A stretch of DNA of 64,000 nucleotides from Enteractinococcus fodinae (GTDB taxonomy: Bacteria; Actinomycetota; Actinomycetes; Actinomycetales; Micrococcaceae). Where the stretch lies: the NCBI RefSeq assembly GCF_031458395.1, contig NZ_JAVDYJ010000001.1:248001-312000 (forward strand), read 5' to 3'. This document shows, piece by piece, positions 43,004-51,937 of the stretch. Every line of letters begins with the position of its first letter. Within the stretch, counting starts at the first letter, position 1. The position numbers and the translations under genes are program-made. The notes under the pieces were generated by a model. The model was given only the letters and a program-made list of their open reading frames with translations. It was not told where the DNA came from and ran no database searches.

Positions 43004-43540
43004 ATGCGCCACATCAACACACTGCGACAACGGATCACCCGCGGGCTCGTATTGCTCGCCGTGCTGGTCGGACTCGTTGGCTGCACGGGACACTATCCGG
43101 CAGACCCCGAGGGCACCTTGGACCGCGTGAGCGGTGGGACGTTGCGAGTCGGCGTCTCCCACGAACCGCCTTGGACTGACACGCTAGGCGAGGGGAATTC
43201 GGAAGAAGACCCTGGAGGCATTGAACCCCAACTGATCCAAGACTACGCTCGGTCGATCGGCGCGGAAGTGGAGTGGCACGCCGGTGGCGAAGAGCAACTG
43301 ACAACGATGCTTGAGGAAAGCCAACTTGACCTAGTCATCGGCGGGATAACAGATGAGTCGCCGTGGTCCTCGAAGGGGGGCCTGACCACCACGTATGCTG
43401 AGTCACTCGGCGTGGACGGTAGCACTTCCAAGCATGTAATGGTCGTGCCCATGGGGGAGAACGCTTTCATGACCAGCTTGGAAAGCTTCCTGCTTGACCA
43501 GGATATCGACAAGCAACTGCCCGAGGAGATGCGTCCATGA
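43004..43540 (+). CDS. Single-lobed solute-binding-like lipoprotein
   Basis: 178-residue lipoprotein: signal peptide ending LVGC, then a region like lobe 1 of an amino-acid-binding protein (SBP_bac_3), from GTLRVGVSHEPPW through IEPQLIQDYARSIGAEVEW and LDLVIGGITDES. In typical family members (about 250 residues) a second lobe follows; here it is cut to a short link before the return strand and helix (KHVMVVPMGENAFM, SLESFLLDQ). The remaining elements look ordered, so it is a compact one-lobed form rather than a broken gene. Its stop overlaps the CDF transporter start (ATGA), implying shared translation. It may present or sense metal for that carrier; this is inference. Start uncertain (42980 or 43004). 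Confidence 0.65.
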   Translation: MRHINTLRQRITRGLVLLAVLVGLVGCTGHYPADPEGTLDRVSGGTLRVGVSHEPPWTDTLGEGNSEEDPGGIEPQLIQDYARSIGAEVEWHAGGEEQLTTMLEESQLDLVIGGITDESPWSSKGGLTTTYAESLGVDGSTSKHVMVVPMGENAFMTSLESFLLDQDIDKQLPEEMRP

Positions 43541-44550
43541 GGCGAGACCAAAGCAAAATTCGCGAGACGACGTACTTCGGGGAACACGATCTGCCCGAGG
43601 AGCAGCAGAAGACCTTGCAAAAAGCGATCCGTGTTGAGCGGATCAACATCGTCACCAAAGTGATTGCCGTAATCGCTATTTTCTCGGTTGCCGGCAACTC
43701 GCAGGCGATGAAGGCCGCATGGATTGAAGACTCTCTGGCCATCCTGCCGCCGTTGGCCTTTTTAATTGCGCTGCGCTTTATCAATCGGAAACCCACCCCG
43801 CGCCACCCGTATGGCTATCACCGGGCCATGGGTATTGGCCATCTGGTCGCTGCCGTGGCGCTGTTAGGGTTCGGCACCATGCTGTTGGTTGATTCGGCAA
43901 TGGGTTTATTCGCCGGGGAACATCCAGCAATTGGTTTGATCGAAATCTTTGGGATGGAAATCTGGCAGGGCTGGATCATGGTGGTCGTCTCGGTGATTGT
44001 GGTCATCCCGGCCATTATTATCGGTCGGATAAATGCCAAACTGGCGCCACCGCTGCACAACAAGGTGCTCTATGCCGATGCGGATATGAATAAGGCCGAC
44101 TGGATGACTGGTATTGCGACCGCAGTCGGCCTGACCGGTGTCGGTTTTGGTTTGTGGTGGTTTGATGCTGCCGTCGCGATCTTCATTTCTTTTGACATTA
44201 TTAACGACGGGTATAAGAACGTCCGCGGCGGGCTAGCCGGGCTGATCGACGCCCGCGCGACAACGACGAATATGAAAGATCCGCACCCGCTCATCCAACA
44301 GGTCCGTGAGCAAGTCATGGAGCTCGACTGGGTTGACGAAGCCGATGTTCGCATGCGCGACCTCGGCATGGTCTTCCATACCGAAGTTTTTGTGGTCCCG
44401 TATCAGGGCCAGATGCCGCCCCTGGACGAGGTGGAAAGAATCCGCAAGAAACTCAGCGAGTCGGACTGGAAACTCCATGATCTGGTGATCATCCCGGTGG
44501 CCGAACTGCCCGAAGAGTTCCTGCCACAGATCGATCAGAAAGAGGTCTAG
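43537..44550 (+). CDS. Cation diffusion facilitator family transporter
   Basis: 337-residue CDF metal exporter (Zn, Mn, Fe or Co by proton antiport). Six membrane helices are predicted; the helix 2 metal-site motif is IEDSLA and the helix 5 site is in ADADMNKADWMTG, where an Asn replaces the usual His, which would alter metal preference. A cytoplasmic C-terminal domain (about 245-337) follows, with DEADVRMRDLGMVFHTEVFV. The N terminus starts at an ATGA overlap with the single-lobed lipoprotein gene. Convergent with the next gene. Confidence 0.88.
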   Translation: MRRDQSKIRETTYFGEHDLPEEQQKTLQKAIRVERINIVTKVIAVIAIFSVAGNSQAMKAAWIEDSLAILPPLAFLIALRFINRKPTPRHPYGYHRAMGIGHLVAAVALLGFGTMLLVDSAMGLFAGEHPAIGLIEIFGMEIWQGWIMVVVSVIVVIPAIIIGRINAKLAPPLHNKVLYADADMNKADWMTGIATAVGLTGVGFGLWWFDAAVAIFISFDIINDGYKNVRGGLAGLIDARATTTNMKDPHPLIQQVREQVMELDWVDEADVRMRDLGMVFHTEVFVVPYQGQMPPLDEVERIRKKLSESDWKLHDLVIIPVAELPEEFLPQIDQKEV

Positions 44551-44557
44551 TTCTCGC

Positions 44558-45088
44558 CTAGTCGGCGGCCTCGGAGATGGACGCGACAATCGCATCCATT
44601 GTGTCGACGAACGCGTTGGCGGCCTCGGTGGTCAAAAAGAAACCGATGGGCCGATAGTTCTCGGGATCGCGAGTGTCGACCAGCGCGACCGACTTCTCAT
44701 CCGAAGCTGGCAGCAGCCACACCACGGCACGCGGATTGTCGGTATCGGGAGCGGGTTGGCCGTCCACAACCTTCAGGTCGAAACCAACCCAGCGGATGCC
44801 CTGTTTGAACTTGCCCTTGCGGAAGATCACAAACGGCCCACCGATCCGACCGGTGGCCGGGGAATCCAGGGTTTTGTTGATCAGTTCGACCGCGGTCTGC
44901 GCGTCGGTGCGATCACGGAACGCCGCCGACCCCACCGTCCCATCGGGAGCCACCGCGATCAGGTTGAAACGCTCACCGGTACTATCCGAGCCGATGACCA
45001 TCCCAACGTCAGGATTATTGTGCACACCCCACTGGTCTAAGGGGTGCGCGATCAGCCGGTTGGGTTGTTCTGCAGCGGAATTCGACAT
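44558..45088 (-). CDS. Conserved hypothetical protein
   Basis: 176 residues, soluble, no recognised motif. It has alternating hydrophobic strands (GMVIGSDS, FNLIAVAPDG, FVIFRKGKF, IRWVGFDLKVVD, AVVWLLPAS) and a C-terminal helix (AANAFVDTMDAIVASI), suggesting an alpha/beta domain. No cysteines. Upstream, TAGGCT lies 6 bases before the ATG (possible -10 of a leaderless mRNA). It is divergent from argG with 99 bases between and convergent with the CDF gene. The function is unknown. Confidence 0.6.
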   Translation of the reverse strand: MSNSAAEQPNRLIAHPLDQWGVHNNPDVGMVIGSDSTGERFNLIAVAPDGTVGSAAFRDRTDAQTAVELINKTLDSPATGRIGGPFVIFRKGKFKQGIRWVGFDLKVVDGQPAPDTDNPRAVVWLLPASDEKSVALVDTRDPENYRPIGFFLTTEAANAFVDTMDAIVASISEAAD

Positions 45089-45149
45089 GCCTCCAGCCTA
45101 GGTCACCGGGCACCTGGCACGTCGGTATCACCGACGCGTTGTGCAACGA

Positions 45150-46609
<1,460 letters not shown>

Positions 46610-46625
46610 TACACCCGTACATACA

Positions 46626-46660
46626 ATTGCCCCCGTCTACACGCTGTGGACGGGGGCAAT
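46626..46660 (+). terminator. Terminator after argG
   Basis: Perfect 12-base stem ATTGCCCCCGTC / GACGGGGGCAAT, followed by CGTGTTT. Confidence 0.85.
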
Positions 46661-46680
46661 CGTGTTTGCGCTAGATGTCT

Positions 46681-47169
46681 TTAGTGATCGTGGACGTCTC
46701 GCCAGTTGTGTTTGTTTTTCATGATCTCAATTAGCATCTGTTCTGACGGATTCGGCCGAGCACCGAAGTCGATGACTGGTTTGCCAAAGTGGAGAAGATA
46801 CTCTTGCAAGCGCAGTAGGACTGCTTCTTTGAGGAAGTCATGGTCCCACGAAGGCTTGAAGTAGACGTTCTGGTAGATAACCTCGTGGTCTTCTTCAGAG
46901 ATCTCAATGTCAATCGATGAGTTCTGACGGCCGCTGGTTGCTACGGTGGAATCGGCGGCCGGTTCGTCAGGGCCGGGGTAGAGCGGTTCAGCATGGAAGT
47001 GATTGCTGCCTGGCTCTCGGATCACGAGTAGCTCGAGATCTTTGACAGTTTCTGGAGTGGGCACCTTGCGCGGGGCCAGCCTGGCCTGCTGGAACTCCCC
47101 GGTGGGCGCCTCTTGGAGCTCAAGAATCTTATATTCCCAAGAGATTTTTGGTTCTTGTGAGTATGACAT
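46681..47169 (-). CDS. Hypothetical protein
   Basis: 162 residues, acidic and soluble. The middle has ISEEDHEVIYQNVYFKPSW, and the end is histidine-rich (NKHNWRDVHDH). No family recognised. The start at 47169 has GGGGAG 8 bases upstream; a longer frame to 47388 lacks one. Located between argG (convergent) and a BCCT carrier gene (divergent). The function is unknown. Confidence 0.6.
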   Translation of the reverse strand: MSYSQEPKISWEYKILELQEAPTGEFQQARLAPRKVPTPETVKDLELLVIREPGSNHFHAEPLYPGPDEPAADSTVATSGRQNSSIDIEISEEDHEVIYQNVYFKPSWDHDFLKEAVLLRLQEYLLHFGKPVIDFGARPNPSEQMLIEIMKNKHNWRDVHDH

Positions 47170-47475
47170 AACGCTGCTCCCCTTCGATAAACGAGAGATA
47201 GTATTTTCCGCTATGCCTCGAATGCTACTACGTGATCCACTCGAAGGCCTCGGCTGAGCAGCCCAAAACGTGGGCAAGATGACGCTTACAAAATTGAGCA
47301 TTCCGACACCGCGGGTAGTACAGTAAAGCAGTCGAGGCACCCTCCAGGATCTCCGTACATTCCTGAGAGTTGTCCGTGCCAGCATCAAGCTGTGACCTCA
47401 TCCCGTCCCACACCACCCGGTGTTTTCGCGCGTCAACTTCTGTGACGCAATCCCGTGCTCACAAGGAGACCACCC
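47170..47475. other. Intergenic region upstream of the BCCT gene
   Basis: 306 bases between divergent genes. A minus-strand frame of about 57-62 codons (47228-47416) looks protein-like (ends CSAEAFEWIT) but has only a weak ribosome site, so it is not called. No clear promoter seen. Confidence 0.4.
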
Positions 47476-49446
47476 ATGAACCCCAACGCGCCTGATAGTC
47501 CCACGGGACCGCATACAAAAGTGCCGTTGACTGAGAAATTGCGATCCAAACGCAAGACCCTAGCCGTCGGGCTCTATCCGGGAGATATCCACCCCGGCCT
47601 GTTGTCCGGTGTTGGCGTCGACGATCAGCAACGCGACTTTCGTGTCGACAAGACGATCTTCGCGGTCACAGCGACCTTCATCGTCGCATTTGTCGCCTGG
47701 GGCATTCTCAGCCCAGAATCGGTGGGAACCGTGGCGAGCGCGGCCTTCAGCTGGGCTATGGAAAACATGGGCTGGCTGTTGAACTTTGCAATGGGCGTGG
47801 GCTTATTCGTCATGCTCTACGTCGCGTTTGGGCGCTACGGCAAAATCAAACTCGGCAAAGATGACGAAAAACCAGAGTTCTCGCGGTTCTCGTGGGTCGC
47901 GATGATGTTCGGGGCCGGGCTGGGCGTGGGCCTATTTTTCTACGGCCCATCCGAACCGCTGTCGCACTTCTTGTCGCCGCCACCGCATACGATGGCAGAT
48001 CAACAAGAGACCGTCAATGAACTCCAACGCGCCGCAGGTGAAGATCCCGGGGTCAACCGAGAAGCCATCCACCAGGGTGTCTCGCAAGCCAGCTACCACT
48101 GGGGTCTGCATATCTGGAGCATGTACGCCCTCGTGGGTGGGGCACTGGCCTATGCGACCTTCCGCCGCGGTCGCCCAACCTTGATCTCTTCGATCTTCCA
48201 AACCCTGTTCGGCAAGTCCAAAACCGACGGCTTCGCAGGCAAACTCATCGACATCTTCGCGATCATTGCCACCCTGTTCGGTACCGCCACAACACTGGGA
48301 CTCTCGGCCATCCAGATCGGTCAGGGTGTCACGATTGTCAGTGGCATGGGCCCGATCGGCAACAACGCGCTGATCCTCATCATCGGGGTGCTCGGCGCAG
48401 GCTTTGTCATCAGTGCGGTCTCCGGGGTCTCGCGCGGGGTTCGGTATCTGTCCAATATCAATATCACCTTCACGCTCGGGCTGGTGCTGTTCGTATTCTT
48501 CGCCGGTCCCACCTTGTACTTGCTGAATCTGGTGCCCTCGGGCATCCTGCACTACATCGACAACTATCTGCCGATGATGGCCAAGTCGCTGTCCTGGGGT
48601 CCCGAAACCGTGGAATTCCAAACCTGGTGGACCGCGTTCTACTGGGCCTGGTGGATCGCCTGGACACCGTTTGTCGGCACCTTCATCGCGCGTATTTCCC
48701 GCGGCCGCACGCTGCGTGAATTCGCGCTGGTCACCATGGGTGTGCCGACGCTGATTCTGATCTTGGCCTTCACTGTGTTCGGTGGGGCCTCGATTATCAA
48801 CTCAATCAACGGGGTCGAAGGTTTCGACGGTGAAGCATCCCCTGAGGCCGTGCTGTTCAATCTGTTCGATACGCTGCCCTTCAACGCGATCACCCCGTTC
48901 ATTTTGATCGGGGTGTTGGCCATCTTTTTCATCACCGCAGCGGACTCGGCCTCGGTGGTCATGGGCATGATGACCTCACGCGGGAATCCGGCACCGAAGA
49001 AGAGCCTGGTGGTGTTCTGGGGACTGTCCATGATGGGCATTGCCATCGTCATGCTGCTTTCCGGTGGCGAAGACGCCCTGTCGGGATTGCAAAGCCTGAC
49101 CTATCTGATTGCCCTGCCCTTTAGTATCGTGCTCATTTTGATGGTCTGGGCTTTCCTGAAAGACCTGTCCACCGACCCAGCCCGTATTCGACATGACTAT
49201 GCTCGCAAAGCCGTGTCAGATGCTGTCATTCGAGGGATCGAAGATCACGGCGAGGAATTTGAGTTCGCGGTGCAGCACTCTCCTGACGGTCGCGGGGCTG
49301 GGACCGGGGTGGATGCGTCGGCGCCGAAATACACCGACTGGTATAAGGAAGAAGCCGAAACCAGCGCGATGAAGCTGGTCACCGGTGAAGAGACCGACCC
49401 GCCAGAGGCCAGCGACAATATCTCTCCGAAGGAACCGAAGGACTAG
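47476..49446 (+). CDS. BCCT-family betaine/choline/carnitine transporter
   Basis: 656-residue secondary carrier with 12 helices. The Trp-rich substrate signature is clear: FYWAWWIAWTPFVGTFIARISRGRTLREF (about residues 388-416; shown in parts), and GAGLGVGLFFYGPSEPL is the sodium/substrate region of helix 3. Long charged N- and C-terminal tails resemble the osmosensing tails of Corynebacterium BetP. AGGAG is 8 bases before the ATG at 47476; a GTG at 47455 is an alternative. With ectD and the OpuAC protein it fits betaine or ectoine uptake under salt stress. Confidence 0.93.
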   Translation: MNPNAPDSPTGPHTKVPLTEKLRSKRKTLAVGLYPGDIHPGLLSGVGVDDQQRDFRVDKTIFAVTATFIVAFVAWGILSPESVGTVASAAFSWAMENMGWLLNFAMGVGLFVMLYVAFGRYGKIKLGKDDEKPEFSRFSWVAMMFGAGLGVGLFFYGPSEPLSHFLSPPPHTMADQQETVNELQRAAGEDPGVNREAIHQGVSQASYHWGLHIWSMYALVGGALAYATFRRGRPTLISSIFQTLFGKSKTDGFAGKLIDIFAIIATLFGTATTLGLSAIQIGQGVTIVSGMGPIGNNALILIIGVLGAGFVISAVSGVSRGVRYLSNINITFTLGLVLFVFFAGPTLYLLNLVPSGILHYIDNYLPMMAKSLSWGPETVEFQTWWTAFYWAWWIAWTPFVGTFIARISRGRTLREFALVTMGVPTLILILAFTVFGGASIINSINGVEGFDGEASPEAVLFNLFDTLPFNAITPFILIGVLAIFFITAADSASVVMGMMTSRGNPAPKKSLVVFWGLSMMGIAIVMLLSGGEDALSGLQSLTYLIALPFSIVLILMVWAFLKDLSTDPARIRHDYARKAVSDAVIRGIEDHGEEFEFAVQHSPDGRGAGTGVDASAPKYTDWYKEEAETSAMKLVTGEETDPPEASDNISPKEPKD

Positions 49447-49474
49447 TCCAACCACGATAGATAAGCTGCGGACA

Positions 49475-49984
49475 TCACGTGCGGTGGGATTGCTCTGTGA
49501 GCTTGCGACCAAGCTCGATACCCCATTGGCGAGCTCTTTCCAGTTCACCGGGCGACAGCGGGCCCTCGTAATCCTCGACATCAAAACTCTCTGGATCAAC
49601 GAGTAACGTACAGCCAAGCTTCTTGAGTTTCTTCGCCGCCTTACGACTGGCATGCCCAGGAAGATTTGGGCGCCTGACATGAGTATCAAACGTGGCGACG
49701 GACAGCGACACGGGCCCGGACTCGAGCCACTCGCGGACACCCGTGGCAATCAATTCACCGCCCCGGTTATGAGCCTCCTGGCGCGTGGCTTCTCGGCTGA
49801 GACCAAACGCATGGGTCGGGGCGCCGACCACAAGCAGATCCACTTGCACCTGGTGTAACGCAGGGGCATCTTGTACAGCACGAACATCTACCTCAATATC
49901 GTGTTCCGTTAGTCCTTCGCTGACGGCCTCGGCAACGGCCGTGGTGTTTCCCCACGCCGATTCGTAAATGATGAGGGCCCGCAT
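49475..49984 (-). CDS. Flavodoxin-family protein
   Basis: 169-residue protein with a flavodoxin-like FMN fold. The phosphate-binding loop is YESAWGNTTAVAEAV (about 8-22), and the isoalloxazine-side loop GAPTHAFGLSREATRQ follows at about 54. The length is typical of single-domain actinobacterial members. Probable electron-transfer or quinone-reductase role; partner unknown. It is convergent with the BCCT gene. Confidence 0.85.
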   Translation of the reverse strand: MRALIIYESAWGNTTAVAEAVSEGLTEHDIEVDVRAVQDAPALHQVQVDLLVVGAPTHAFGLSREATRQEAHNRGGELIATGVREWLESGPVSLSVATFDTHVRRPNLPGHASRKAAKKLKKLGCTLLVDPESFDVEDYEGPLSPGELERARQWGIELGRKLTEQSHRT

Positions 49985-50110
49985 AGAATCCTCCTCTTCC
50001 GTCGGGCTGAGGCAAAGACGCGCTACCGTGAATGGGACTCGTGAGACGACCTTGGGCGTCGGCGGTGGCCCGTCCCGATAGATGCTGCAATGCGCTCATG
50101 GTATTGAATG

Positions 50111-51643
50111 CTAGAGACCGGGTTGTGGCGTTTCGTGATGGGCCGGTTGGTACGGCGGTGGGTCTGTAGGACCCTGGTCGAGCCGGAACGGCGGGTATTC
50201 GTCTCGCAGCAGTAAGACGTAGGTTGAGACACGGTAGGTCCACCGGTTGAGCCCAATCACTAAGGCAAACAGGCCTGCCATATAACGACCGGTAAACAGC
50301 AGCCCGATTGCTGCAATGAGCACCAGCAGCCCTAAAAGCGAGAAACCCCAGCTTGCCGAGGTATTGCCCGCGCCCAGCCAGACGACGCCACCTCCACCTG
50401 CAATGATCCCCAGGAGCAAGATGTGCGGCAGCGCTAGTAGCCACCATTTGACTAGCACTAGCCCGCGAGACAGTTGTGCGGGGTAGGGGACATCTAATTC
50501 GGCGGGGTATGCAGCATGAGCGAGGGTAAATGGCGGATACCGGTCAGTTCCCAATGCCAAGTAGCCGTAAAAGCCCACCCGCCAGCTCCAGCGCAGCACC
50601 CCGACGCTAAAGGCAAACAACGATCGGGGGTACCGGGCCGTAAAGAGAATGACGATTCCAGCGGCGATGGTGGTGACCACCAGAGCGAACCACAGCAAGG
50701 CCAGCACGATATAGTGCGGGATGGCCAGCAACCACTTCACCAACCACAATCCTCGTGATAGCTGCCCGTCGAGATGCCCGCTGAACGCCAGTGGATACAC
50801 TGGCACGGCAGCACCGCTCGTCGTTGCTGCCGGAGATAGTCCGTGGTGCTGCTGCGGATGATCCTGGTCAATGTCTCGGCCCAGGCCAGCCGCGCCCAGT
50901 AGCAGCAGCGGGATACCCAGAACAAGCCCGACGATACCGGCGATCAGTAGGCCGGGGCTGACCGGATCCATCAGCTCGGTGCGAGCGCCCGCCTGCAGAT
51001 CAACCCAGACCGGGCGGGTGCCGTCAGCGTTGAGCACCACCAGTGTCCACTGACCCTCTTGCAGCTCGAACGTGAGGTCTTGGGTACCGGTGCCGGTGGT
51101 CGATTCAACCCAGATATCTTCTTCAGCCGGAGCAGCAGGAGTTGCAGAGCCGGCGACCTCTTGGAGCCGTTGGTCAACCTCGGTGTCCCAGGTCCATTCG
51201 TCTGAAAATTGTTCCTGTTGGGTCCAAGTCACGTCTTCGAGCACCGCGTGCGGGACGTCGTCGAGATAGGCTGCGGCATCGGTCGCCTCGGCGACGCCGA
51301 CGAAGAGTTCTTGATCGGGAATGACAGGGGTCGCACGGATCTGGAAGTTGGCAATGTCTTCTAGGGGTGGGAGCTCGGCCGTCTCGGTTTCTTCGAGTTC
51401 CAGGGTTAATGGCGGGCTGGCAATTGCATGCCCAGTCGTTTGGTAGCGATGCGCGTCGGTGGTGAGGAACTGACCGTCCCGTTGGGCGGCTCCAGCGCTC
51501 AATAGCACAGCCCCCGCAATGATCAGACCAATGCCCAAAAGCATGAGCAAGACGCCGACGACAAGCATCACCCAATTCCAGGGCTTCATGCGTAGCGGTT
51601 GCGTTGGGGCCGAATAATTCGGAGTAGCGGGATAAGCATCCAT
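50111..51643 (-). CDS. DUF4389-containing membrane protein
   Basis: 510-residue membrane protein. An N-terminal helix pair (about 20-50) is followed by a long extracellular part (about 55-245) rich in acidic residues, another helix, and then two homologous four-segment membrane units (about 310-400 and 400-490), each beginning YPLAF/YPAEL-SRGL-LVKW-LLA(I/L)PH and ending W-YRV-YPPF, the DUF4389 repeat. GGAAG lies 6 bases before ATG. No known function; likely cell-envelope. Divergent from the helicase-sigma gene with about 294 bases between. Confidence 0.85.
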   Translation of the reverse strand: MDAYPATPNYSAPTQPLRMKPWNWVMLVVGVLLMLLGIGLIIAGAVLLSAGAAQRDGQFLTTDAHRYQTTGHAIASPPLTLELEETETAELPPLEDIANFQIRATPVIPDQELFVGVAEATDAAAYLDDVPHAVLEDVTWTQQEQFSDEWTWDTEVDQRLQEVAGSATPAAPAEEDIWVESTTGTGTQDLTFELQEGQWTLVVLNADGTRPVWVDLQAGARTELMDPVSPGLLIAGIVGLVLGIPLLLLGAAGLGRDIDQDHPQQHHGLSPAATTSGAAVPVYPLAFSGHLDGQLSRGLWLVKWLLAIPHYIVLALLWFALVVTTIAAGIVILFTARYPRSLFAFSVGVLRWSWRVGFYGYLALGTDRYPPFTLAHAAYPAELDVPYPAQLSRGLVLVKWWLLALPHILLLGIIAGGGGVVWLGAGNTSASWGFSLLGLLVLIAAIGLLFTGRYMAGLFALVIGLNRWTYRVSTYVLLLRDEYPPFRLDQGPTDPPPYQPAHHETPQPGL

Positions 51644-51937
51644 AACGCTTCCTTCGCGATAGCGCCGCAAAGTGAGATACCCGGAGCAACGACTGGGGCT
51701 GGCTTGATGGGACAGCCCCAAATAATCGTCGGGTGATTCTTGACTTTACCATCCGGCAGTGGTTCAGAAGGGTGAATCGGAGGGTGAAATCGGGGCATGC
51801 GTATTTGCTGTGCTAGACATTGTTTGAGTGACCTACCTTGTTTCAAATCGTCATAGAGCGAGTTAAAGCTAGGAACTAGGAATTAGGGCCGATAATTATT
51901 AGTAGCTCAGCTCACACTTTTAGACCGGTGGATCACC
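51644..51937. other. Divergent intergenic region before the helicase-sigma gene
   Basis: 294 bases. It carries three related GGGTGA-type direct repeats (51731, 51770, 51782; see 51769-51793). It is A+T-rich from 51850 to 51910. No confident promoter. Confidence 0.5.
51769..51793. repeat. Tandem direct repeat AGGGTGAATCGG / AGGGTGAAATCGG
   Basis: Two adjacent near-identical 12-13-base units, with a third partial copy (GGGTGATTC) at 51731-51739. Possible multi-site operator. Confidence 0.5.
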
